Both the position numbers and the translations under genes were made by a program. 64,000 bases of DNA from Cupriavidus necator (GTDB lineage: Bacteria; Pseudomonadota; Gammaproteobacteria; Burkholderiales; Burkholderiaceae). Numbering within the stretch: the first letter of the stretch is position 1; each line of letters opens with the position of its first letter. The stretch lies in NCBI RefSeq assembly GCF_013141915.1, contig NZ_SROX01000010.1, forward strand, positions 1 to 64,000. The letters are read 5' to 3'. Shown here piece by piece: positions 17,086 to 26,125 of this stretch. The notes under the pieces are model-generated. The model was not told where the DNA came from. It saw only the letters and a list, made by a program, of their open reading frames with translations, and searched no databases.

Positions 17086-17108
17086 AAGATGCATCCTGGA
17101 TGCAAGTT
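17086..17108 (-). promoter_or_regulatory. NsrR operator at nsrR
   Basis: An 11-1-11 dyad centred on 17097: AAGATGCATCC and GGATGCAAGTT, with nine of eleven positions symmetric and a half-site starting AAGATGC exactly as in the NsrR consensus. It lies 20 to 40 bases before the nsrR ATG and suggests autorepression. Confidence 0.78.
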
Positions 17109-17309
17109 ATTTCTTGCGCCGTCGTGCTAGGGTGCGGGATCGTCGAGAAACGACGGCCCGCTTTGTGATCCGCATCAGACATGGTTGGGCCCCACGTGGG
17201 GGCCGCCCATAAAAGAGTCATAAGGCGCCGGTTATACTGATTGGCGAACCCGGCCCCGCCAGCGCCCTGGCGCGGGTCCCGCCATTCCAGCAAAAAGGTC
17301 CTACCAACA
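17109..17309 (+). promoter_or_regulatory. gspG upstream region with palindrome and probable -10
   Basis: A TATACT hexamer (17233-17238) is a likely -10 for the gsp operon; no good -35 is present, which hints at activator dependence. Upstream lies a perfect 12-base palindrome CCCCACGTGGGG (17190-17201), a possible regulator site. Confidence 0.45.
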
Positions 17310-17771
17310 ATGCGCAGATCCACTACCCAGCTTGCCCGCCCCGCCCGCCCTGCCCGCCGCGCGCGCGGCTTTACCCTGATCGAGATCATGGTCGTGATCG
17401 TGATCCTGGGCGTGCTGGCGGCACTGGTGGTGCCCAAGATCATGAGCCGACCGGACGAGGCCCGCATCGTGGCCGCGCGCCAGGATATCTCGTCGATCAT
17501 GCAGGCGCTCAAGCTGTACCGCCTCGACAACAGCCGCTACCCGACCACCGAACAGGGCCTGGCCGCGCTGGTGGCCAAGCCTACCACCGAGCCGGTGCCA
17601 AACAACTGGAAGGGCGGCGGCTACCTGGAAAAGCTGCCTAAGGATCCGTGGGGCCATCCGTACCAGTACCTGAACCCCGGCGTGCGCGGCGAAATCGACG
17701 TGTTCAGCTTCGGTGCCGACGGCCAGGCCGGCGGCAACGCCAACGACGCCGATATCGGCAACTGGGAGTAA
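17310..17771 (+). CDS. gspG: type II secretion major pseudopilin GspG
   Basis: The 153-residue major pseudopilin of the type II secretion pseudopilus. The prepilin signal is RARG|FTLIEIMVVIVILGVLAALVVPKIM: cleavage after Gly, N-methylated Phe and the conserved Glu at +5. The C-terminal domain holds the calcium-site region (YPTTEQGLAAL, LPKDPWGHPYQYLNPG, DVFSFGADG, DIGNWE) typical of GspG. The ATG at 17310 is used because it gives a short basic leader. It heads the main gsp operon. Confidence 0.97.
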   Translation: MRRSTTQLARPARPARRARGFTLIEIMVVIVILGVLAALVVPKIMSRPDEARIVAARQDISSIMQALKLYRLDNSRYPTTEQGLAALVAKPTTEPVPNNWKGGGYLEKLPKDPWGHPYQYLNPGVRGEIDVFSFGADGQAGGNANDADIGNWE

Positions 17772-17809
17772 GCGCCCCTGCCGCCCGCCCTTGCCGCTTC
17801 GCTTCCATC

Positions 17810-18310
17810 ATGACCACGGCGCCGCGCCGCCGCGCCCCCCGGCAGCGGCACCCCGGCTTCACGCTGCTGGAACTGCTGGTGGTCATGGTGATCGCCGGCA
17901 TCGTGATCTCGCTGGTCGCGGTCAATGCCGCGCCCAACGAGCGCGGCCGCGTGCTTGACGATGGCCAGCGCATCGCGCGGCTGTTCGAGCTGGCGCAGGA
18001 AGAAGCGCAGCTGGGCGCGCGCCCGATCGCCTGGGAAGGCGACGCCGGCGGCTGGCGCTTCCTCGAGTCGACCCCCAACGGCTGGATCCCCATGCGCACC
18101 GACGTGTTCGCCCCTGGCAACTGGCGCCTGGCGCTGGACCAGGTCATCGTCGCCGAAGGCGGCCGCAGCACCGGCACCAACAGCCCGCCGCGGCTGATCT
18201 TCGGGCGCGAGCTGATCGATGCCCCGCAGCGCCTGGTGCTGGTGCGCGGCGATATCCGCGTGGACGTTGCCGGCGACGGCAGCGGCCGCTATTTCGCCAG
18301 CACGCCATGA
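17810..18310 (+). CDS. gspH: type II secretion minor pseudopilin GspH
   Basis: A 166-residue minor pseudopilin. Its leader ends RHPG|FTLLELLVVMVIAGIVISLVAV with Glu at +5. The rest forms the beta-rich GspH domain with NERGRVLDDGQRIARLFELAQEEAQLGARPIAW, the usual helix-to-strand transition. The ATG at 17810 follows gspG by 38 bases, and the stop overlaps the gspI start by four bases. Confidence 0.92.
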   Translation: MTTAPRRRAPRQRHPGFTLLELLVVMVIAGIVISLVAVNAAPNERGRVLDDGQRIARLFELAQEEAQLGARPIAWEGDAGGWRFLESTPNGWIPMRTDVFAPGNWRLALDQVIVAEGGRSTGTNSPPRLIFGRELIDAPQRLVLVRGDIRVDVAGDGSGRYFASTP

Positions 18311-18720
18311 CGCGCCCGCCCCTTGCCGGACGCCAGCGCGGCAGCGTGGCCGGCTTCACGCTGATCGAAGTGCTGGTGGCGCTGACCATCCTGGCCGTGG
18401 CGCTGACCGCGGCGATGCGCGCGATGGGCTCGATGGTCGATGCCAGCGCGTCGCTGCAGGCCCGCATGCTGGCTGAATGGAGCGCCGAGAACCACCTGGC
18501 CTCGGTGCGCCTGGCCAAGAGCTGGCCCGAGCCCGGTGTCAGCGGCTATGCCTGCCCGCAGGGCGGCACGCCGTTGTACTGCGAACAATCCGTGTCGGCC
18601 ACGCCCAATCCGGTATTCCGCCGCGTAGAAATCGCAGTCTATCCTTCCGCCACCGACAAGTCGGTGCGGCTGGCCTGGCTCGTCACCATTGTCCCCAATG
18701 AAACCCGCAACGTGCTCTGA
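18307..18720 (+). CDS. gspI: type II secretion minor pseudopilin GspI
   Basis: A 137-residue minor pseudopilin with the leader SVAG|FTLIEVLVALTILAVALTAAMRAMG and the GspI body (AEWSAENHLASVRLAKSWPEPG, then FRRVEIAVYP). It joins GspJ and GspK in the tip complex. It overlaps gspH by four bases (ATGA) and gspJ by 23 bases. Confidence 0.94.
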   Translation: MTRPPLAGRQRGSVAGFTLIEVLVALTILAVALTAAMRAMGSMVDASASLQARMLAEWSAENHLASVRLAKSWPEPGVSGYACPQGGTPLYCEQSVSATPNPVFRRVEIAVYPSATDKSVRLAWLVTIVPNETRNVL

Positions 18721-19405
18721 GCGCCGGCGCGGGCGCAAATCCGCCGGCGGCTTCACGCTGCTGGAAATGCTGGTCGCCATCACGCTGCTGGCGGTGATGG
18801 CCGTGATCGGCTGGCGCGCGCTGGACAGCCTGACGCGCAGCCGCGAACGGCTGACCGATCACGATGCCCGGCTGGATGCGCTGAAGGTGCTCTACGGCCA
18901 GCTGCAGGCCGATTGCGAGCACCTGGCCAACCCTACGCTGCTGCAGGCCAGCCCGGTCGAGATCGCCCAGAACCGTGTGCTCCTGGTGCGCGACCGCCGC
19001 GACGAAGGCCAGCCGCCGACATGGCAGGCGCTGTCTTACCAGCTTGACGGCAACACGTTGCTGCGCGTGGCCGCGCCGCCGGTGGACAACCGCGCGGCGC
19101 TGCAGACGTCGCTGCTGGCGCTGCGCCAGGGCGGCGGCAACAACGCGCAGGTGCGACGTGTGCTGGGCGACGTGGAGGGCCTGAGCGCGCGCGCCTGGGT
19201 CGAGCCCGGCGGCTGGCAGGCGGACAGCAACCGCATCCGTAACGTACTGTTCAGCGGCAATGCAGCCAGCGCGGTGGCGGCATCGGACGTCGGCGCGGCG
19301 GTGCCCAACACCGCGGTGCGCGCGGTGGAACTGACCATCCTCGCCCGCATGGGCGACGGCGACACGCCGCGGCAGTTCCAGAAGATCTGCATGTCCGGGC
19401 TATGA
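18698..19405 (+). CDS. gspJ: type II secretion minor pseudopilin GspJ
   Basis: A 235-residue minor pseudopilin with the leader SAGG|FTLLEMLVAITLLAVMAVIGWRALD and the GspJ body (RERLTDHDARLDALKVLYGQLQADCEHLAN). The ATG at 18698 is preferred over a TTG nine bases upstream. It overlaps gspI and gspK, which indicates tight translational coupling. Confidence 0.93.
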   Translation: MKPATCSERRRGRKSAGGFTLLEMLVAITLLAVMAVIGWRALDSLTRSRERLTDHDARLDALKVLYGQLQADCEHLANPTLLQASPVEIAQNRVLLVRDRRDEGQPPTWQALSYQLDGNTLLRVAAPPVDNRAALQTSLLALRQGGGNNAQVRRVLGDVEGLSARAWVEPGGWQADSNRIRNVLFSGNAASAVAASDVGAAVPNTAVRAVELTILARMGDGDTPRQFQKICMSGL

Positions 19406-20451
19406 CGCAAGCCCGCCGCCGATCCCGCTTCCGGCCCGTGCGCCGCGGCGCGCGCGGCGCCGCCGTGGTCACCGCGCTGCTGATGGTGACGCTGGCCGTG
19501 GTGGTGGTGTCGGGCATGCTGTGGCGGCAGCAGGTGCAGATCCGCGCTATCGAAAACCAGCGGCTGCTGGCCCAGGCCACCTGGATCGAGCGCGCCGCGG
19601 TCGACTGGGCGCGGCTGATCCTGCGCGACGACCAGCGCCGCAGCAACGTCGATGAACTCGGCGAGCCGTGGGCGGTGCCGATCGCCGAGACCCGCTTGTC
19701 GGATTTCCTGGGGGCGTCGTTGCGCACCGACGTTGCGGGCGAGACCTCGTTCCTGTCGGGGCGCATCCTCGATGCGCAGGCGCGCTTCAACCTGGCCAAC
19801 CTGGTGACGTGGTCCGCCACCGGCGGCCAGGGCGGCCCGGTCGGGCGTGTTGCCAACATCGACCAGTCGGCGCAGGCCGCCTACGGCCGCCTGCTGCGCA
19901 CCGTGGGGCTGAACCCGGCGCTGGCCGAGACCACCGCACGCTACATGCTGCAGGCCGCCCAGGGTGGCCAGGGCGGCGATGCATCGGGCCGGCAGGCGCC
20001 ACGCCCGCTCGACAGCGTGCAGGGCCTGCTGGCGCTGCCCGGCTACACGCCCGAGATGGTGGCCGTGCTGGAACCCTTTGTGATCGTGCTGCCCGAGCGC
20101 ACCCTGGTCAATGCCAACACCGCCGACGCGGAAGTGCTGGCCGCGATGATCGACAAGCTGCCGCTGGAGCGCGCGCGCGAACTGGTGCGCCAGCGCGACC
20201 GCGCCTATTTCAACAACATCGGCAACCTGCAGACACAGCTGTCCGCGGTGGCGCCGCAGGCGGGCAGCGGCAACCTGGGCAACCTGCTCGACGTGCGCTC
20301 GCATTACTTCCTGGTCTACGGGCTGGTGCGGCACGAGCGCGCCAGCCGCCTGCAGGTGTCGCTGATCTACCGCGGCGAACCGCTCGGTGCGGCCAACACC
20401 ACCCGCGTGGTCTGGATCCAGGATGCGGACCGGCTGCCGGATCTGCGCTGA
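19402..20451 (+). CDS. gspK: type II secretion minor pseudopilin GspK
   Basis: A 349-residue large minor pseudopilin at the pseudopilus tip. After a basic leader comes RG|AAVVTALLMVTLAVVVVSGMLW; unlike the other pseudopilins it lacks Glu at +5, as is normal for GspK. The globular part includes ARFNLANLV near residue 128 and helix-hairpin-helix-like LVNANTADAEVLAAMIDKL near residue 233, both family features. It overlaps gspJ by four bases. Confidence 0.94.
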   Translation: MTQARRRSRFRPVRRGARGAAVVTALLMVTLAVVVVSGMLWRQQVQIRAIENQRLLAQATWIERAAVDWARLILRDDQRRSNVDELGEPWAVPIAETRLSDFLGASLRTDVAGETSFLSGRILDAQARFNLANLVTWSATGGQGGPVGRVANIDQSAQAAYGRLLRTVGLNPALAETTARYMLQAAQGGQGGDASGRQAPRPLDSVQGLLALPGYTPEMVAVLEPFVIVLPERTLVNANTADAEVLAAMIDKLPLERARELVRQRDRAYFNNIGNLQTQLSAVAPQAGSGNLGNLLDVRSHYFLVYGLVRHERASRLQVSLIYRGEPLGAANTTRVVWIQDADRLPDLR

Positions 20452-20722
20452 ACCATGGCAAGGCGGCCTGGCGCACATAGGAAAACGGCATGCCGGAGCA
20501 ACCGGGGAGAATGGTATTGACGTGGTTTTGTCACGCAGGCAAGGTATGCTGCGGCGCTGGCGCGAGCCTGGCACCAGCCCGCTCGCCGCCGATCGGCCTC
20601 CCAGGCCGCGCGCCGGCATCCCCGCCCTCCGGCAAGTTTCCTGCGCCGGGGCGATCCCGGGCGCATCCCCATGGGCCATGCGCCTTATCGAGCCGTTCTA
20701 CTGAAGCCAAAGCAAGGACACC
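20452..20722 (+). other. 271-base gap between gspK and gspL
   Basis: The gsp genes elsewhere in this operon nearly touch. This gap holds no frame with a credible ribosome site. A TTGACG (20517-20522) is present but a suitable -10 at the right distance is not (TATGCT starts 22 bases later). It may hold an internal promoter or a longer leader for gspL. Confidence 0.4.
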
Positions 20723-22165
20723 TTGAGCACCACCCTGTACGTGCGCATGCCGCACCGGCCGCATGACCAGCCGCAACCGTGGCATTTCGGCGCCCTGCCC
20801 TTTGCGCTGGTGCGCACGGCGGCGGGCGAGTCTGCGCGGCGCGGATCGCCTCGTGCCGTGCCGGAAGTGTTGCGAGAAGGCCACGCCCGCATTGCCGACC
20901 TGCCCGCGGCGGAGCGGCTGGTGCTGATCCTGGCCGCCAGCGACGTACTGCTGACCACCGCCAGCGTGCCGCCGCTGCCGCCCGCGCGTTTGAAGCAGGC
21001 GCTGCCCAACCTGGTCGAGGACGCCCTCGCCACCGACGCGCAGCCGTGCCACATCGGCATCGGCCCGGCCCTCGGCGGCGCCACGCCCGGCCGCGGCCCG
21101 CGCCAGCGCTTATTGATGGTGGCGGACCGCGCCTGGCTGCGCACGGTGCTCGATGCCTTTGCCGAGCATCGCCATCGCCGCCGCCACGTGCTCGCCGCGC
21201 AGCTGTGCGTGCCGCTGGCCGCGGTCGAAGAGGAAGCCGGCGCGGAGCCGTCGCTGGCGCCGCCCGGCGAAGCGCCGGCAGCGGCCCAGCCGGCCACGCT
21301 GGTGGTCGAAGCCGCCGCCAGCGCGCTCGCCGAAAACGGTGCGCTCGGTGATGCGCTGGGCGCGGCCTTGCCGGACACCGCGGCCAACACCGCGCGCCAG
21401 TGGCAACTGACGGTGCGCACCAGTGCGTACGCCGGCTACGGATTGCTGCTGGGCGACGACGCGCTGGCCGCCTGGCAGGCGCTGGCGCCCGACGGCACCT
21501 GGTACGCCGATGCCGACGCCGCGGCCATGGCGCCGGTCCCGGGCCTGCGCCAGGCCGGGCGCGCCGGCTGGCGGCTGTGGATCGACGGTGCCCAGGAATG
21601 CCTGCGCGAGCCGGGGCTGGACCTGGCGCAGTTTGAGTTTGCGCAGGGCCGCGTCGACCGCTGGAACCTGGTGGCGTGGCGACTGCCGCTGGCGCTGCTG
21701 GCAGGCCTGGTGCTGGTCCAGCTGGTCGGCATGAACATTCACTGGCTGCTGCTGCGCAGCGAGCAGCAACGGCTGGAAGCGGCGCAGGCGCAGACGCTGC
21801 GCGGCGCGTTCCCGCAGATCCCGACGGTGCTCGACGCCCCGCTGCAGATGCGCCGGCAGGTCGAGCAACTGCGCATCGCCAGCGGACGCAGCACGCCGGA
21901 TGATTTCCTGCCGCTGGCTGACCGCTTTGCCCAGGCCGCACGCCGGCTGCCGCCCGACGCGCTGCAGGCGCTCGAGTACCGCGGCCGCATGCTGGTGGTG
22001 ACGCTCAAGCCCGGCACCGACACAGCCGGCTTGCGCGGCGCCGCGCGCCAGGCCGGGCTGCAGATGGAAGAAGACAAGGCCGGCAATGCCTCGGGCAGCA
22101 CCGGCACCAGCGCAGGCACGCCTGTGACACCCGGCTCGCGCTGGACCATCAAGCCCGGCCTGTGA
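20723..22165 (+). CDS. gspL: type II secretion inner-membrane protein GspL
   Basis: A 480-residue inner-membrane platform protein that recruits the GspE ATPase. The long cytoplasmic part (actin-like fold) carries RLVLILAASDVLLTTASVPPLPPARLKQALPNLVEDALATD near residue 70, typical of GspL. A single membrane helix lies at about 318-340, followed by a periplasmic ferredoxin-like domain. It is longer than enterobacterial forms because of an Ala-rich insert. The start is a TTG with AAGGACA upstream; no ATG fits the N terminus. Confidence 0.9.
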   Translation: MSTTLYVRMPHRPHDQPQPWHFGALPFALVRTAAGESARRGSPRAVPEVLREGHARIADLPAAERLVLILAASDVLLTTASVPPLPPARLKQALPNLVEDALATDAQPCHIGIGPALGGATPGRGPRQRLLMVADRAWLRTVLDAFAEHRHRRRHVLAAQLCVPLAAVEEEAGAEPSLAPPGEAPAAAQPATLVVEAAASALAENGALGDALGAALPDTAANTARQWQLTVRTSAYAGYGLLLGDDALAAWQALAPDGTWYADADAAAMAPVPGLRQAGRAGWRLWIDGAQECLREPGLDLAQFEFAQGRVDRWNLVAWRLPLALLAGLVLVQLVGMNIHWLLLRSEQQRLEAAQAQTLRGAFPQIPTVLDAPLQMRRQVEQLRIASGRSTPDDFLPLADRFAQAARRLPPDALQALEYRGRMLVVTLKPGTDTAGLRGAARQAGLQMEEDKAGNASGSTGTSAGTPVTPGSRWTIKPGL

Positions 22166-22172
22166 CCGGCGC

Positions 22173-22787
22173 ATGCCCAACATGAACCCATTGAAAGACT
22201 CAGCCCGCAGCCAGTCGCCCGCCGCCCGCCGCAGCGGTGCCGCCACGCTGCGCACACGCATGGCGCGGCTGCGCCCGTCGGTGCCGCAGGCGTGGCGGGA
22301 ACGCTTCGACGCCTTCTGGTCGGCGCGCAACCCGCGCGAGCAGGCCATCCTGGCCGGCGGCGCCGCGGTGCTGGCCCTGGTGCTCGGCTACCTGGTGCTG
22401 TGGGAGCCGGCCGCCGAGGGCCGCGAACGGGCCGCGCGCAACCTGCCCCAACTGCGCGCCGACCTGGCCGAGATGGAAACGCTGGCGCAGGAAGCCCGCG
22501 GCCTGAAGGCCACGCCGGCGCCATCGCTGCGCGGCGATGCGCTAACCGAGGCGCTGCAGGAAAGCCTGGGCCAGTACGGTCTGAAAGCCACTCGGCTGGC
22601 CGCCGGCGCCGACAACAGCGTGCAGGTGCAGCTCGACAAGGTCCCGTTCGGGGCGGTCAGCACCTGGCTGCAGGACGTGCGCCAGCAGCAGCGCATGAAG
22701 GTGATCGATGCGCGCGTGGTCTACGTCGGCGCCACGGCACTGGTGAACGTGACCGCGACCCTGCAGGGTCCGGGCGGCCGCAGCTGA
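22173..22787 (+). CDS. gspM: type II secretion protein GspM
   Basis: A 204-residue inner-membrane protein that pairs with GspL. A basic cytoplasmic lead is followed by WSARNPREQAILAGGAAVLALVLGYLVLWEP, the GspM signature with its single membrane helix (about 53-75), then a periplasmic ferredoxin-like domain ending FGAVSTWLQDVRQQQRMKVIDARV. It follows gspL by seven bases and its stop overlaps the gspN start. Confidence 0.92.
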   Translation: MPNMNPLKDSARSQSPAARRSGAATLRTRMARLRPSVPQAWRERFDAFWSARNPREQAILAGGAAVLALVLGYLVLWEPAAEGRERAARNLPQLRADLAEMETLAQEARGLKATPAPSLRGDALTEALQESLGQYGLKATRLAAGADNSVQVQLDKVPFGAVSTWLQDVRQQQRMKVIDARVVYVGATALVNVTATLQGPGGRS

Positions 22788-23596
22788 TGGTGCGGCTGGA
22801 GACCCTGCGCCTGCCGCGGCGCGCGTTGCGCCAGCCGGCCGCCGCGCGGCGCCTGCGCTGGCTCGGGCTCGCCCTGGCGAGCGCCGCGCTGACCACGGTG
22901 GCAATGCTGCCGGCGGCATGGATCGCCGCGCGCGTCGCCACGCAGACGCAGGGGCGCGTGTTGCTGGCCGATGCCAGCGGCTCGCTGTGGCGCGGCAGCG
23001 CCACCCTGGCGCTGTCGGCTGGCGCGGGCAGCCAGACCGCCACCGTACTGCCTGGCCGGCTGCATTGGACGCTGGCGTTCTGGCCGCTGCTGACCGGCAC
23101 CGCACGGGTGGTGCTGACGCATTCCGAGGCCATGGCCGCGCCCGTCGCGCTCACCGCGACGCCCGGCGGCTGGACCGCGCAAGCGGGCGCCATGCGGCTG
23201 CCCGCTTCGCTGCTGGAAGGCGTGGGCGCACCGTTCAACACGCTGCGCCCGGACGGCCTGATGCGGGCGGACTGGTCCGCGCTGCAGGGCGGCTTCTCCG
23301 GCAAGGGCTTGACCGGCCATATGACGCTGCGCATCGAGCAGGTGTCGGCCGCGGTCAGCCGGCTGCGCCCGCTGGGCAGCTACCGGGCCGAGATCGACTG
23401 GACCGGCGCAGGCGGCGGCAAGCTGCAACTGAGCACCATCGAGGGCCCGCTGTACCTGGAAGGCAGCGGCACGCTCGGGCGGCAGGCGCGCTTCGAGGGT
23501 ACCGCGCATGGCGACCCGGAGGCCGCCACGCAGCTGACCAGCCTGCTGAGCCTGCTGGGACGACGAGATGACAATGTGACTAGGCTGCGTTTCTGA
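22787..23596 (+). CDS. gspN: type II secretion protein GspN
   Basis: A 269-residue accessory secretion protein. One N-terminal membrane helix (about 22-46) precedes a periplasmic domain with GSLWRGSATLAL and LHWTLAFWPLLTGTARVVLTHSEAM, as in the GspN family. Its role is poorly known and it is missing from many systems. The ATG at 22787 overlaps the gspM stop (TGATG); the longer frame upstream is a shadow of gspM. Confidence 0.88.
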   Translation: MVRLETLRLPRRALRQPAAARRLRWLGLALASAALTTVAMLPAAWIAARVATQTQGRVLLADASGSLWRGSATLALSAGAGSQTATVLPGRLHWTLAFWPLLTGTARVVLTHSEAMAAPVALTATPGGWTAQAGAMRLPASLLEGVGAPFNTLRPDGLMRADWSALQGGFSGKGLTGHMTLRIEQVSAAVSRLRPLGSYRAEIDWTGAGGGKLQLSTIEGPLYLEGSGTLGRQARFEGTAHGDPEAATQLTSLLSLLGRRDDNVTRLRF

Positions 23597-23630
23597 TGCC
23601 ACGCAGAACGCACAGCCCACGGAAATAACT

Positions 23631-26117
23631 ATGACCACCCACGCCAACCGACCTGTTTTCAAGACCGCCTGCGCCCGCGCCGTGGCATTGCTCTGCGGGC
23701 TCTCCTTGCTGGCGCCCGCGCCGCTGTGGGCCCAGCCCGGCGCGCCCGCCGCGCGTACCCAGGCCACCCCGCCGGCGCCGCCCGACGTGACGCCCGCCAA
23801 TCGCGACCAGGTGGTGCTGAACTTCGTCAACGCCGACCTCGATTCCGTGATCAAGGCGGTCGGCCAGGCCACCGGCAAGAACTTCGTGATCGACCCGCGC
23901 GTGAAAGGCACCGTCAATCTCGTCACCGAGCAGCCGGTGTCGCGCGCGCAGGCGCTGCAGACGCTGGGCTCGGTGCTGCGCATGCAGGGCTATGCCATGG
24001 TCGAAAGCAACGGCTTCACCAAGGTCGTGCCCGAGGCCGATGCCAAGCTGCAGGGCTCGCCCACCGTGATCGGCGGCAGCCCGAGCCGCGGCGACCAGGT
24101 GGTGACCCAGGTGTTCCGGCTGAACTATGAGTCGGCCAACAACCTGGTGCCGGTGCTGCGGCCGATGATCGCGCCCAACAACACCATCACCGCCTATCCG
24201 GCCAACAACACCCTGGTCATTACCGACTACGCCGACAACCTGCGCCGCATCGCCCGCATCATCGCCGCGGTCGATGCGCCGGCCTCGGGCGAGGTCGAAC
24301 TGGTGCCGCTCAAGCACGCGCTGGCCAGCGATACCGCGGCTGTGCTGCAGCGGTTGCTCGATCCCGCTGCCGCAGGTGCCACCGGCGGCGGCGCGGCGGG
24401 CGTCGACGCCAGCCTGCGCACCTCGGTGGTGGCCGAGCCGCGCAGCAATTCGCTGATGATCCGCGCCACCAGCCGCGCGCGCCTGCAGCAGGCGCGCCAG
24501 CTGATCGAGAAGCTCGACCAGCCCTACGCGCGCCCCGGCAACATCTGGGTGGTGCCGCTGAAGAACGCCGATGCCATCAAGCTGGCCGCCACGCTGCGCG
24601 CCATCGTCGCCGCCGACAGCAGCTTCGCCACCGCCACCCAGCCCGGCGGACAGGCTGGCGGCATTGGCGGCGCGGCGGGCATGACCAATGTCTCGACGCC
24701 GACGGGCGGCCAGTTCACCGGCGGCGCGACCACCGCCCAGACCGGCATGCGCAGCGGCACCGGCACCGGCGCCGGGGGCGGCAGCGGCGGCGCCTATGGC
24801 AACTCGGCCTTCGCCGCCTCGTTCGGCACCAACACCCAGCCGACCACCGGCGGCATCATCCAGGCGGACCCGTCCACCAACTCGCTGATCATCACCGCCA
24901 GCGAGCCGGTCTACCGCAACCTGCGCGGCGTGATCGACGACCTCGACGCGCGCCGCGCGCAGGTCTACATCGAGTCGATGATCGTCGAGGTGACCGCCAC
25001 CCAGGCGAGCGAACTCGGCATCCAGTGGCAGGGCCTGATCAGTTCGCCCGGCGGCAACAACAACGTCTTTGCCGGCACCAATTTCGGCACCGGCGGGCAG
25101 AACATCCTGAACCTGTCGCTGGCTGGCGCGCTGTTCGACAGCAACCGCACCGCCGGCATCGCCGCGGCGCAGGGCCTGGTGCAGGACGTGGGCGGCCTCA
25201 ACCTGGGCATCGTCAACAAGGCCATGGGCCTGGGCGCATTGCTGCGCGCGCTGGGCTCCAACGGCAGCGTCAACCTGCTGTCGACGCCGAACCTGATCAC
25301 GCTGGAGAACGAGGAAGCCAAGATCCTGATCGGCCAGAACATCCCGATCACCACGGGTTCCTACGCCCAGACCGGCGGCGCGGCCTCGGTCACGCCGTTC
25401 CAGACCTTCGACCGCAAGGACGTCGGCATCACGCTGCGGGTGAAGCCGCAGATCACCGACGGCGGGCTGGTGAAGATGCAGATTTTCCAGGAGTCGTCGT
25501 CGGTGGTGCAGGCCACCGCCAACCTGATCCAGGGCCCGACCACCAACGTGCGTTCGATCGAAACCAACGTGCTGGTCGACGACGGCCAGATCATCGTGCT
25601 GGGCGGCCTGATCGAAGACTCGTACGGCGATGGCGTGCAGAAGGTGCCGCTGCTGGGCGACATCCCGCTGATCGGCGGCCTGTTCCGCTACGAGAACAAG
25701 AACCGCTCGAAGACCAACCTGCTGGTGTTCCTGCGCCCCTATGTGATGCGCACGGCCGGCGCCGCGGACCGCCTGACCGCGGACCGCTACGACTATATGC
25801 GCGCGCAGCAGCAGGGCTTCGTATCGCCTAACATCATGGTGCGGGACACCAACACGCCGATGCTGCCGCCGGCCGACGCGCCCTCCACCCCGTTCGTCAA
25901 CCCGCGCACCAACGGACCCGTGGCAGGCCCGCTGCCGCTGCCGCAAACGCTGCCGCCAGGTTCGCAGCAGCCCGGCGTGCCGGGTCAGCCGCAGCCGCTG
26001 CAGGCCGTCCCGCAACCGCAGCCGGTCCCGCAACCGGTGCCCCAACCCGCGCCGCCAGCGCCGGCAAACGCCCCGCAGCCGCTCAACCAGCGCGGCGAAG
26101 CCGCACTCCCGTACTGA
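23631..26117 (+). CDS. gspD: type II secretion outer-membrane secretin GspD
   Basis: The 828-residue secretin that forms the outer-membrane channel. A signal peptide ends near LWAQP (about residue 36). Then come the N0 domain (VVLNFVNADLDSVIKAVGQATGKNFVIDPRV), repeated N1-N3 domains with a long Gly-rich linker in N3 (about 340-400), and the secretin domain (VPLLGDIPLIGGLFRYENKNRSKTNLLVFLRPYVMRT near 665-705). The last 100 residues are a Pro/Gln-rich repeat tail. It lies 34 bases after gspN. Confidence 0.97.
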   Translation: MTTHANRPVFKTACARAVALLCGLSLLAPAPLWAQPGAPAARTQATPPAPPDVTPANRDQVVLNFVNADLDSVIKAVGQATGKNFVIDPRVKGTVNLVTEQPVSRAQALQTLGSVLRMQGYAMVESNGFTKVVPEADAKLQGSPTVIGGSPSRGDQVVTQVFRLNYESANNLVPVLRPMIAPNNTITAYPANNTLVITDYADNLRRIARIIAAVDAPASGEVELVPLKHALASDTAAVLQRLLDPAAAGATGGGAAGVDASLRTSVVAEPRSNSLMIRATSRARLQQARQLIEKLDQPYARPGNIWVVPLKNADAIKLAATLRAIVAADSSFATATQPGGQAGGIGGAAGMTNVSTPTGGQFTGGATTAQTGMRSGTGTGAGGGSGGAYGNSAFAASFGTNTQPTTGGIIQADPSTNSLIITASEPVYRNLRGVIDDLDARRAQVYIESMIVEVTATQASELGIQWQGLISSPGGNNNVFAGTNFGTGGQNILNLSLAGALFDSNRTAGIAAAQGLVQDVGGLNLGIVNKAMGLGALLRALGSNGSVNLLSTPNLITLENEEAKILIGQNIPITTGSYAQTGGAASVTPFQTFDRKDVGITLRVKPQITDGGLVKMQIFQESSSVVQATANLIQGPTTNVRSIETNVLVDDGQIIVLGGLIEDSYGDGVQKVPLLGDIPLIGGLFRYENKNRSKTNLLVFLRPYVMRTAGAADRLTADRYDYMRAQQQGFVSPNIMVRDTNTPMLPPADAPSTPFVNPRTNGPVAGPLPLPQTLPPGSQQPGVPGQPQPLQAVPQPQPVPQPVPQPAPPAPANAPQPLNQRGEAALPY

Positions 26118-26125
26118 GGCCCGTC

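Noticed and set aside
23580..26045. 821-codon minus-strand frame
   Set aside because: It is antisense to gspD and reads as an Arg/His/Gly-rich shadow.
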